A stretch of DNA of 64,000 bases, taken from Verrucomicrobiota bacterium. GTDB taxonomy: Bacteria > Verrucomicrobiota > Verrucomicrobiia > Chthoniobacterales > UBA10450. A program made the position numbers and the translations under genes. Under the pieces are notes generated by a model. That model saw only the letters and a list, made by a program, of their open reading frames with translations. It did no database searches and was not told the DNA's origin. The stretch covers positions 1 through 64,000 of the forward strand of contig QHNH01000024.1 of NCBI GenBank assembly GCA_003218375.1. The letters run 5' to 3'. Below, piece after piece: positions 9,891 through 18,051 of the stretch (the stretch's first letter is position 1; every line of letters starts with the position of its first letter).

Positions 9891-12800
9891 CTATGGGAGA
9901 TTGTAGATCTCGACCAGCCCAACGCCGGTAGTGTTATTCTTACCCGCCAGGATTGCCGTGTAAGGTCCCGGCGCAAGCTCCGAAATGAAAATGGCCGATT
10001 CACGGTCATCAGATGGCGAGAGCCCGGTTGCCTGGATTTCCGACTGTTGGCTGTCCTTCCAATTGTCGTTGAACGCTATTTTATTCCCGTTGCCGTCGTG
10101 CAATTCGAGCGTGGGATCCTGGAGCGGGTTTGGAACATGCGAGCCGCTCAATGAGGGTCCGATTCCTCGAATTAAAACGTCACAGGGCGCCGCACTATTT
10201 GGCCCGGCAACGAACCCACCGATCATAACGTTGTCTCCGGTTTGAACCAGTCCGCGGGAACTGATGTTCCCTAGCTTGGAGTTCGCGGCGGTGGAATCGA
10301 GATCGTATAATTCAACGACGGCGATTCCTGTGCCGTTATTCTTTCCGCGCAAGACAACGGTATAGTTTCCGGGGCTTAATGTTCTTACCAGAGCAGATTC
10401 GCGATCATCTGTCGGCGCAACTCCAGTGGCTTCGATCTGGGCTTGTTGGGATTGTTGCGTCTGATCGTCAATCTTCCAGTTATCATTCGTAGCGATCACG
10501 CTATTTGGGTTGTGCAGTTCCAGAGTGGGATCTTGCATCGCCCCGGGGACCGGTTGACCGCCCGACTTCAGGGAAGGACCTATAGCCCGGACAATGACGT
10601 TTTTCGGCTGCGTGCCCGTCACGATGAACCCACCGATCAAGACATTGTCGCCCGTCAAAACCTGTGCGCGCGTCGATATATTCCGCAAGATGGCATCCAC
10701 CCCAATCACAATTTGGGCCGTGTTTACACTGGCTAGTCCGTGTGAATCCTTGACCGTAAGCCGTGCAGGATACGATCCCGGGGCGTTGTAGGTATGCGAA
10801 ATCGTCGGCGTGGATTGAGTTACTGAAGCTGAGCCATCGCCGAAGTTAAAGGTATAAGAGGCCACTGAATCGCCGGAATCCGGATCCGATGAACCAGCGC
10901 CACTGAAGCCAACGGTTAAAGGAGCGGAGCCTTCCTGCGGATTGGCCGTGAGGGCTGCCACCGGCGGCAAGTTCGGGGCACAGGCTTGATTGGCCTTGAC
11001 TGTGTAACTGCCGGTGAAGGCCAGGCTGTCCGGCATCATGTCATAGAGCGCGGTCGCACCCGCACCTACCATATTGCCGGGATCGGTGGACTGAGACACA
11101 CCGGAAACGAAACCGCTGATAACGTCTCCCGGGTTTAATCCAAGATCGCTGGCTTTCACTACAATCACGACCTTATTAAATGGGGCAACATAACTGCTGG
11201 TCATCTCGGCCGGCTTTATTGTACCCGGCGTCACAAAGCGTCCGTCAATTCCGCCGCTGTTGTTGGGACCAGGAGTATATGATTCGAACGTCGGCGTAGT
11301 CGGAGAGGTAGGATACCACGCCATATGCACACCTTTGTAGTTCGCGCCAATCTTCATCGCCACGTACCAGGCCGAACCAGTAGGTTGTGGTGACTGCCCG
11401 TTATCGGTGGTTAAGGTAAACACCAATCTAAGCACGCCGTCCGATGAATACGGTTGCGCGACCTGAAGCGCCAGCAAGTCCGATCCCGGAGGCGCCGGAG
11501 TACTAATAACACCGAGAGCCGCACTGGTATCTCCCGCCGGATCGCTTAGTTCTGGGACGCCAGGCGCCACGCATTGATTGGCTATCGGCGGCCCAATTGT
11601 TAACTTAACCTCACCGCAATGTGTTCCTTCGCCGATCGCATTTACCGCTCGGGCATAGTAGAACACGTTTCCATTCGGAGGCGCTGTGTCGAGGTATTTG
11701 GTGTTGGTTTGACCAGAGATTTGGGCGAGGAAAGTCTCGCCGCCACTAGTGGTGCCACGATAGATCTTGTACCCGGTGATCGGCGATCCTCCGTTATCGG
11801 GCTGAAGCCAGCTAACCAACGCACCACCCGGGTCGGAGAGCGCCGACACCATCTGCGGTGCCGCGGGGACGGTAGGTTCAAGTGGATCAAACGCGGCAAA
11901 GAGCCTGCGTCCTCCCGATTGGCGAGTTATAGTTCCGTGAGAAGCAGCGGACTGTCCGGTAAATGTATTGTTACAATTCGGGCAGCCATCAGCCCAGCCA
12001 ACTAAGCCGCGTCCTTCGCTATCTATCGCAAAATCATTAAAGTCCAGGAGATTGCGGCCACCCGCACAGGTAGTTCCTTGCAAGCAAATGGTGCCCTGTT
12101 GGACAGGATCGTCCGGTGTAGCGTCAACCGTAATCCAGTTAGCGCCTCCATCGTAGGTGGTAGCCACGTACAGGTGCCAGATGTTTTTGCAGTTCAGAGT
12201 GGCGCCATAAGGGTCGCAGGTGCCGGTCGTAGCAAGGCCTGGTCCGGTGCCCACAAAAGCGAAGGCTGCGCGATTATCGTCGCCAGCGACGACGACTGGG
12301 AACACGGCATGCGTAACCGCGAACGGAGCGCCCACATCGGTGTCGCCCGTCCAGGTCGCACCACGATCCCCCGAATGGGCAATGTGCGGATGGCCATCGC
12401 CACTCACCCAACCTAAATACAGCGTGTTGGTGCCGTTAAGATTTGTGCCGGGTTTCCCGACATTGTTCTGGCCCACACCGACTGACGGATCCTGAGTTCC
12501 GGTGCTTGCTGGCACATTATTCTCTGTCCAAGTCATCCCGTTATCGGTCGACATAGCGACACCATCATTGCCCGCGGTTGCGCAGGAAGAGTTAGGCACA
12601 TAGATCGTGCCGTCCGGTGCTACCTTTACATGGCCATGGATGCCACCGGTGCACTGCGTGGGCGTAAAGATCGGTATCCCGGGACCAAAGGTCTGGCCCC
12701 CGTCGTCGCTGCGCGAACACTGCGCCTCTCCGACAATATTCTGCGAACAGTAATAAATTCCGTTCTTCGTGCCCGTCGCAGGATAGGAAGCGGTCGCTGG

Positions 12801-13850
12801 CGGAGTGCCTGAATAAGGACCGCCGCCGAGAGTCTCATGGTCGGGGCCCTGCCCTGGTCCTCCGGTGCCGCCCGGCAAATAGCTATTGCCATCGTCATCC
12901 GAATAAGACCCCGCGCTGTCACCTTGTCCGCCGAGTAGGTCGATGGTAAAGACGCGGCCGGGCGTCTTCGGCGGAGGATAAACGAGGCCAAGCGGGTTGG
13001 AAGTATAATGATCGACGAAACCGATCGGATCAGACAAGACGAACTGCTGAGTGAAGACGGCAGAGACATCTTCCCAAAGATTAACCGCCGGCGAAGAACA
13101 ATCGTCAAAGTTGGCCCGCCATTCATGCGGCCCGGAGGTAAAGAAGGCCACGCCTCCGGTGTTTACCTTGTCATGTTTCAACGCTGCCGTATTGGGGTTC
13201 CAGTCCACCCCGAGGGAAGGCTCCCCCGCGTCATCCGCCTGGCCGGAACCGGCCGGATAATTCAAGTAGCGCGGCGGCGTGCAATTCGTCACACCGGGAT
13301 TACACAGTCCCGACACCGCCGGCTTTTGTTCCAATGTTACCGTCCCGGTATAAGGTATCGGCGCCCCGGTCGCCAATACGACAACGAGCTGATACACTCC
13401 CGCCGGCGTAGTGGTGGGAAGGATGATGACCGATGGATCGGCGGTCGAGTTGTTCTGCGCCACAACTGTTGTCATGGTCGCGTCTTCGACCCAAATATCG
13501 TAATCGACCGTCGAAACCTGCCAGGACCACGACAGCTTGATCTGGTATTGGGTGGGATCGTAACCGGCGGCAGCGGTTCCGACGGTTGGATCGATCGTGA
13601 GAGTAAATATGCTGCAGGCTGCGTTCGACGGGCCGCAATTCGGCTTGCCGAGAGCCACTCCCGTCAGGTTCGGAGGAGCGCCCGTGCTGTCGGTGTACGT
13701 TACAGAACGGTTGGATCTGCTCAGCGTTCCAGTCGCAGGAGCCGGCGCCGCAATCGTGAACATTAACAGGGCGCTTGCGCCCGTGAAAAGAATGATTGCG
13801 GCGAGGATGCGGGGATTGAGAAAGCCCGATTCGGACGTGGTTTTTTGCAT
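9891..13850 (-). CDS. Exported multidomain protein with FN3, PKD and C-terminal repeat domains
   Basis: 1319 residues from the ATG at 13850. An in-frame ATG 30 bases upstream exists, but 13850 gives the same Met-x(6)-SGFLNPRILAA start as the paralogues. A hydrophobic anchor is followed by a BNR-type sialidase-like body (RSDDGGQTF, MSTDNGMTW, HSGDRGATW). There is a fibronectin type III domain (about residues 657-753, ITGYKIYRGT, YYARAVNAIGEG) and a PKD domain (about 960-1053, FNFGDGS, ISHTYNAPGSY). Two tandem copies of the ~125-residue C-terminal domain end the protein. There is no long Thr-Pro linker; the PKD domain occupies its place. The set FN3+PKD+propeller points to binding or degrading surface polymers; substrate unknown. 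Confidence 0.85.
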   Translation of the reverse strand: MQKTTSESGFLNPRILAAIILFTGASALLMFTIAAPAPATGTLSRSNRSVTYTDSTGAPPNLTGVALGKPNCGPSNAACSIFTLTIDPTVGTAAAGYDPTQYQIKLSWSWQVSTVDYDIWVEDATMTTVVAQNNSTADPSVIILPTTTPAGVYQLVVVLATGAPIPYTGTVTLEQKPAVSGLCNPGVTNCTPPRYLNYPAGSGQADDAGEPSLGVDWNPNTAALKHDKVNTGGVAFFTSGPHEWRANFDDCSSPAVNLWEDVSAVFTQQFVLSDPIGFVDHYTSNPLGLVYPPPKTPGRVFTIDLLGGQGDSAGSYSDDDGNSYLPGGTGGPGQGPDHETLGGGPYSGTPPATASYPATGTKNGIYYCSQNIVGEAQCSRSDDGGQTFGPGIPIFTPTQCTGGIHGHVKVAPDGTIYVPNSSCATAGNDGVAMSTDNGMTWTENNVPASTGTQDPSVGVGQNNVGKPGTNLNGTNTLYLGWVSGDGHPHIAHSGDRGATWTGDTDVGAPFAVTHAVFPVVVAGDDNRAAFAFVGTGPGLATTGTCDPYGATLNCKNIWHLYVATTYDGGANWITVDATPDDPVQQGTICLQGTTCAGGRNLLDFNDFAIDSEGRGLVGWADGCPNCNNTFTGQSAASHGTITRQSGGRRLFAAFDPLEPTVPAAPQMVSALSDPGGALVSWLQPDNGGSPITGYKIYRGTTSGGETFLAQISGQTNTKYLDTAPPNGNVFYYARAVNAIGEGTHCGEVKLTIGPPIANQCVAPGVPELSDPAGDTSAALGVISTPAPPGSDLLALQVAQPYSSDGVLRLVFTLTTDNGQSPQPTGSAWYVAMKIGANYKGVHMAWYPTSPTTPTFESYTPGPNNSGGIDGRFVTPGTIKPAEMTSSYVAPFNKVVIVVKASDLGLNPGDVISGFVSGVSQSTDPGNMVGAGATALYDMMPDSLAFTGSYTVKANQACAPNLPPVAALTANPQEGSAPLTVGFSGAGSSDPDSGDSVASYTFNFGDGSASVTQSTPTISHTYNAPGSYPARLTVKDSHGLASVNTAQIVIGVDAILRNISTRAQVLTGDNVLIGGFIVTGTQPKNVIVRAIGPSLKSGGQPVPGAMQDPTLELHNPNSVIATNDNWKIDDQTQQSQQAQIEATGVAPTDDRESALVRTLSPGNYTVVLRGKNNGTGIAVVELYDLDSTAANSKLGNISSRGLVQTGDNVMIGGFVAGPNSAAPCDVLIRGIGPSLSGSHVPNPLQDPTLELHDGNGNKIAFNDNWKDSQQSEIQATGLSPSDDRESAIFISELAPGPYTAILAGKNNTTGVGLVEIYNLP

Positions 13851-13973
13851 AGCAGTTTTTTCTTGATGGCGATGGAACATTGGGGACTAGCAATGTCGAG
13901 TAACGTCCGACTTAACGTTCGGCTAACTTATGTTCGGAACAGACAGGTCGGAGTGGATGCCATTTTTTTTCAT

Positions 13974-13987
13974 TCCCAAGTTTGGGA
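13974..13987. promoter_or_regulatory. Short palindrome TCCCAA-GT-TTGGGA
   Basis: Perfect 6-base arms with a 2-base spacer in the 240-base gap between two divergently transcribed genes (giant exported protein and pgi). It could be an operator or a small hairpin. No partner regulator is identifiable nearby. Confidence 0.35.
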
Positions 13988-14043
13988 TGACAGAGATGTA
14001 ATCCTTCGAACGCCACGAATTTGTCTCCGGCGATGACGTAGTC

Positions 14044-14058
14044 GGAACAATCTGTTCC
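14044..14058. promoter_or_regulatory. Palindrome GGAACA-ATC-TGTTCC upstream of pgi
   Basis: Perfect 6-base inverted arms with a 3-base spacer, ending 32 bases before the pgi start codon. The position and dyad suit an operator for a dimeric repressor. The half-site TGTTC/GAACA also occurs as ttcggaacag near 13935. No experimental basis. Confidence 0.4.
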
Positions 14059-14090
14059 AATTAAGTCGGCCTTTCTGTTAAAAGAACGTC

Positions 14091-15608
14091 ATGGCTTCCA
14101 CGTCTCTTTGGCCGCGTTTTCAGAAATATTTCCTGCGCTACGACGATCTCGGTTTTTCCATCGACATCAGCCGGATGCGATTCGCCGATGAGTTTTTCGA
14201 TCGGATGACGCCGCTGGTCGCCAAGGCCTTCGCCGCGATGCGGGAACTCGAAGCCGGTGCGATCGCCAACCCGGACGAGCAACGGATGGTCGGCCATTAT
14301 TGGCTGCGCGATTCGAAACTGGCGTCCACGCCGGAACTCCGGGCCGACATCGACGATACCAACGCTCGCATCAAGCAGTTCGCGGCCGAGGTGCACTCCG
14401 GAAAGATCGCGCCGGAAAAAGGAAAAATATTCAAACACGTTCTGCTCGTCGGCATCGGCGGTTCGGCCCTCGGCCCGCAGTTCATCAACGACGCCCTGGG
14501 CCGGGCGAACGACCCGCTCGACATTTACTTTCTCGATAACACCGATCCGGACGGATTCGATCGCGTCCTTGCCCGAATCGGCGACCATCTCGCGCACACG
14601 CTCACCGTCGTCATATCGAAATCGGGCGGCACGAAAGAGACGCGCAACGGAATGCTGGAGGCGGCCGCCGCCTATGAAAAGGCGCGGCTGGATTTCGGGA
14701 AACATGCCGTCGCGGTGACCGGGCCCGGCAGCGAGCTGGATAAATACGCGGAGAAAAACGGCTGGCTGACGCGGTTCCCAATGCACGACTGGGTCGGCGG
14801 GCGGACCTCGGTGATGAGCGCGGTGGGTCTGGTGCCCGCGGCGTTGCAGGGCTTTGACATCGATCAGTTTCTCGCGGGCGCAGCGGCGATGGACGCGAAG
14901 ACGCGGGAGGCAAACCCGACGCACAACGCCGCCATGCTCCTGGCGTTGATGTGGCATTACGCGGGAAACGGCCGCGGCGAAAAAGACATGGTGATCCTAC
15001 CTTACAAGGATCGGCTGATGTTGTTCAGCAAATATCTGCAGCAACTGGTAATGGAGTCGTTAGGCAAGGAGAAGGACCTCGACGGCAACGTGGTCCATCA
15101 GGGCATCGCGGTTTACGGGAACAAGGGATCGACCGACCAGCACGCCTACGTCCAGCAGTTGCGCGACGGCATTTTGAATTTTTTCGTGACGTTCATCGAA
15201 GTGGAGAAGGACCGTGGTTCGGGGCGTTTCGAAGTGGAAGAGGGCGTCACGAGCGGCGATTATCTCCAGGGTTTTCTGCGCGGAACGCGCTCGGCCCTCT
15301 ACGAAAGCGGACGTGAATCCATCACGATCACGATCCCGGAAGTGAACGCGTTTTATGTGGGCGCCTTGATCGGGTTGTATGAGCGCGCGGTGGGATTCTA
15401 CGCCACCCTGGTCAACATCAACGCCTATCACCAGCCAGGGGTCGAGGCCGGGAAGAAAGCCGCGACGCGCGTGCTGGAGTTACAAGCTCGCGTGAAAAAA
15501 GTTCTCGCTTCCGGCTCCGGAAAAACGCCCGAAGAAATCGGGCGGGAGCTAAACGCCGATCCGGAAGACGTGTTCCACATCCTGCGTCATCTGCGGGCCA
15601 ATCCTTAA
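14091..15608 (+). CDS. pgi: Glucose-6-phosphate isomerase
   Basis: 505 residues, close to the usual bacterial length. It interconverts glucose 6-phosphate and fructose 6-phosphate in the cytoplasm (glycolysis, gluconeogenesis, polysaccharide precursors). The sugar-binding SIS-fold signatures are visible: [11 protein letters not shown] from residue 121, SKSGGTKET near 182, and [19 protein letters not shown] in the C-terminal half. The last carries the PGI signature with Gln and His. No other glycolytic gene is adjacent; pgl lies 42 kb away. A double-hairpin repeat follows the stop by 2 bases and probably terminates transcription. The frame is intact. Confidence 0.97.
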   Translation: MASTSLWPRFQKYFLRYDDLGFSIDISRMRFADEFFDRMTPLVAKAFAAMRELEAGAIANPDEQRMVGHYWLRDSKLASTPELRADIDDTNARIKQFAAEVHSGKIAPEKGKIFKHVLLVGIGGSALGPQFINDALGRANDPLDIYFLDNTDPDGFDRVLARIGDHLAHTLTVVISKSGGTKETRNGMLEAAAAYEKARLDFGKHAVAVTGPGSELDKYAEKNGWLTRFPMHDWVGGRTSVMSAVGLVPAALQGFDIDQFLAGAAAMDAKTREANPTHNAAMLLALMWHYAGNGRGEKDMVILPYKDRLMLFSKYLQQLVMESLGKEKDLDGNVVHQGIAVYGNKGSTDQHAYVQQLRDGILNFFVTFIEVEKDRGSGRFEVEEGVTSGDYLQGFLRGTRSALYESGRESITITIPEVNAFYVGALIGLYERAVGFYATLVNINAYHQPGVEAGKKAATRVLELQARVKKVLASGSGKTPEEIGRELNADPEDVFHILRHLRANP

Positions 15609-15610
15609 TC

Positions 15611-15691
15611 GGAGGGACGTGCTTCCGCACGTCCGACTTTCCGGGCTCTGCGTTCGATAAAAATTTGGGACGTGCAGAAGCACGTCCCTCC
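15611..15691. repeat. Dispersed double-hairpin palindrome, GGAGGGACG family copy 1
   Basis: Outer arms GGAGGGACGTGCTTC and GAAGCACGTCCCTCC pair over ~80 bases, and the left arm is itself a hairpin (GGACGTGC / GCACGTCC). The same outer ends recur at 21636-21692 and 28930-28986. It sits right after pgi and may act as a terminator. Confidence 0.85.
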
Positions 15692-15739
15692 GAGATAGCT
15701 GGCGCTCCCCGCTGGTTGCGCTACGATTTTATTCTTCCC

Positions 15740-16450
15740 ATGGCCGAATCCTCCAAACCAGGTGCGACTGAAATCCAGGTCTCGATGCCGGAAGTGGTGA
15801 AGTTTATCCGGCAGCTGGCGCACGACCTTCGCAATGACCTGAACGCCGCCGAGCTGCAATCGGCGTATCTGATCGAGATCGCGGAGAACAACGAGGTGCG
15901 CGAGGAAATAAAGCGGCTCCGCGGAATGATCGCGCAGGTGGGCGCGAATTTGCAGGATCTGACCGCCGCCCTGAGCCAGCCGCGGCTGACCCAAATGCCC
16001 TATGCCGCGAGAGATTTCATCGAAGATCTCCAGCAAAAACTGGCGGCCGATTATCCCGAGGAAGCCGCCAAAGTGAAATGGGACGCCGCCGCGGTTGGTG
16101 ATGCCATCTTGAATATCGATCCGCAGTTGTTGCTCCCGGCTTTTCTGGAATTGTTCGCGAACGCGTTCCGACACGAGCGCGCGGAGGGCGTCATTTCCGC
16201 AACGGCGCGCACGGAGAACGGCCGGTTCATTTTCACGCTGTCAGAGCCGAAGCAGAACTTCCAGCGCTCGACGGAAAACTGGGGCCGCGAACCACTGCGC
16301 GCCCTGCGCCAGGGCCATTACGGGCTCGGGCTCCATCGCACCCGCGGCATCGTCGAAGCGCATGACGGCGATCTTGCGGCGCGCCATGACAAAGAGACCT
16401 CGTCTCTCGTCACCACTGTCACCTTTCCTTTCGCGCCCTTGGACGCCTAG
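15740..16450 (+). CDS. Soluble sensor histidine kinase, no sensor domain
   Basis: 236 residues from the ATG at 15740. The longer frame to 15665 is translated repeat DNA and is rejected. The H box is in RQLAHDLRNDLNAAE (about residues 28-42). The N box is ELFANAFRH and the G box HYGLGLHRTRGIVEAHDG, so the HisKA-like and HATPase_c modules are both present. No transmembrane, PAS or GAF segment precedes the kinase core, so it probably acts in the cytosol or takes its signal from a partner protein. It lies 109 bases upstream of a sigma-54-dependent response regulator, its likely phosphotransfer partner. Confidence 0.85.
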   Translation: MAESSKPGATEIQVSMPEVVKFIRQLAHDLRNDLNAAELQSAYLIEIAENNEVREEIKRLRGMIAQVGANLQDLTAALSQPRLTQMPYAARDFIEDLQQKLAADYPEEAAKVKWDAAAVGDAILNIDPQLLLPAFLELFANAFRHERAEGVISATARTENGRFIFTLSEPKQNFQRSTENWGREPLRALRQGHYGLGLHRTRGIVEAHDGDLAARHDKETSSLVTTVTFPFAPLDA

Positions 16451-16559
16451 CGCGGGCCGCTTACGTTCTTGGTGAATGAAACCACGCGCCGCCGCGTCGA
16501 TTGCTCTTCCTGTTTCCGCTTCCCCGCCTGACAATTGAGCCCGACGATGTCGCCAGACC

Positions 16560-17951
16560 ATGACCGCTGAGAACCGACGCATCCTCATCATCGACGATGA
16601 GCGGCCGATCCTGCTCACCCTCGAGGCGCTTCTCAGCCGCCACGGTTTCCAGCCCGAGACGGCGGCGACCGCGTCCTATGGCCTGCGCCGGCTCAAGGAA
16701 ATTTCGCCCGCCGTCGTGCTCCTCGATCTTCAACTGCCCGACGCGGAAGGGCTGGAGATGTTAGGACAAATCAAGGACGATCATCCCGACACCCAGGTCA
16801 TCATCCTGACAGCGCACGATTCGCTGAACAACGCCATCGAATCGATCAAGCGGGGAGCTTATCACTTTATCAGCAAGCCCTACGCGCCGGAAGAATTGCT
16901 CAGCCTGATCGAGAAAGCGCTCGAGAAACAATCGCTCCTCCGCGAGACCGAACAGCTCCGCCGAAAAACGCAGCAGCTCGAGAAACGGCTCGAGATCGCC
17001 GAGACGCGGCTGGCCCCCGTGGTGAAGAGCAAGGCGATGCAGGAAATCCAGGAGCTGGTCGACGCGATGTCGCCTTCGGAAGCGAACGTCTTGATCACAG
17101 GCGAGAGCGGTGTCGGCAAGGAAGTGATCGCGAATGTCATTCACAGCCGGAGCCGGCGCGCGGATAAGCCGATGATCAAGTTGAATTGCGCCGCGTTTCC
17201 GCAGGCGATGATCGAGTCGGAACTATTCGGTTACGTCAAAGGCGCGTTCACCGGCGCGATGAACGATTTTCCGGGGATGATCGCCGCCGCGGCGGGGAGC
17301 ACGCTCTTTCTCGACGAGATTTCCGAGATGCCGGCTGATCTTCAGACCCGTTTCCTCCGCGTTCTTCAGGAGCGCGAATACCGGCCGCTCGGCAGCACCA
17401 AAACGTTGAAGGCCGATTTCCGCGTCATCGCCGCAACGAATCGCCCGATCTCGAGCGCGCTCGCGGAAAACCGGTTGCGGACCGACCTTTATTACCGGCT
17501 GAATACATTCCAGATCGAGATCCCACCGTTGCGCGAGCGGAAAGAGGATATCCCGCCGCTGGTCGCGACGTTCCTGAAACGGTTCGCGACAGAGCTGGGG
17601 AAACCCGAGCCGGAAATCGCGCCGGAAGCGTTCCAGAAATTGCTCGATTACTCCTGGCCCGGGAACGTCCGCGAACTTCAAAACGCGATGGAATACGCCG
17701 TGGTCCTCGCACGCAAGGACGAGATCAGTGTGAAAGAATTGCCGGGCGAAGTGCAATTGCCGGCGGCCCTGCAACAGGCCGAGCGCAACGTGAACGGCGG
17801 CGGCGTCCAGAACCTCGACGACCTCGAGCGCAACGCCATCATCCAGGCGCTGGCCCAGTGTCACGGCAACAAAAAGAAAGCCGCCCAGGTCCTCGGCATC
17901 CAGCGCCCGACGCTTTACAACAAGATGAAGCGCTACGCGATCGAGCTTTGA
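16560..17951 (+). CDS. NtrC-family sigma-54-dependent response regulator
   Basis: 463 residues. The receiver domain (about 1-125) has the acidic pair D12-D13, phospho-acceptor D56 in VVLLDLQLPD, and Lys in FISKPY. The AAA+ domain has Walker A GESGVGKE from residue 181 and the sigma-54 contact loop GAFTGA at 228-233. A Fis-type helix-turn-helix lies at the C-terminus (NKKKAAQVLGIQRPTLYNKM). It would oligomerise on phosphorylation and activate RpoN promoters. Its partner is probably the sensorless kinase just upstream. The next gene is glnD, so a nitrogen-related role is possible but unproven. A heptamer inverted repeat follows the stop. Confidence 0.95.
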   Translation: MTAENRRILIIDDERPILLTLEALLSRHGFQPETAATASYGLRRLKEISPAVVLLDLQLPDAEGLEMLGQIKDDHPDTQVIILTAHDSLNNAIESIKRGAYHFISKPYAPEELLSLIEKALEKQSLLRETEQLRRKTQQLEKRLEIAETRLAPVVKSKAMQEIQELVDAMSPSEANVLITGESGVGKEVIANVIHSRSRRADKPMIKLNCAAFPQAMIESELFGYVKGAFTGAMNDFPGMIAAAAGSTLFLDEISEMPADLQTRFLRVLQEREYRPLGSTKTLKADFRVIAATNRPISSALAENRLRTDLYYRLNTFQIEIPPLRERKEDIPPLVATFLKRFATELGKPEPEIAPEAFQKLLDYSWPGNVRELQNAMEYAVVLARKDEISVKELPGEVQLPAALQQAERNVNGGGVQNLDDLERNAIIQALAQCHGNKKKAAQVLGIQRPTLYNKMKRYAIEL

Positions 17952-17953
17952 CC

Positions 17954-18049
17954 ATTGCAGATTTCAGATTGGAGAGTGCAGATTGAGCAGAGCCTCCTGC
18001 GAAGTCCCGCCCGACAATCGACAATCTGAAATCTGAAATCTACAATCCC
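17954..18049. repeat. Heptamer inverted-repeat element, GATTTCA type
   Basis: Left arm (about 17954-17993) contains GATTTCA and GATTGGA units. The right arm (about 18011-18049), read in reverse complement, contains GATTGTA, two GATTTCA and GATTGTC units, then a 4-base break. The element fills the gap between the response regulator and glnD, and its right end touches the GTG assigned as the glnD start. Confidence 0.75.
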
Positions 18050-18051
18050 AG

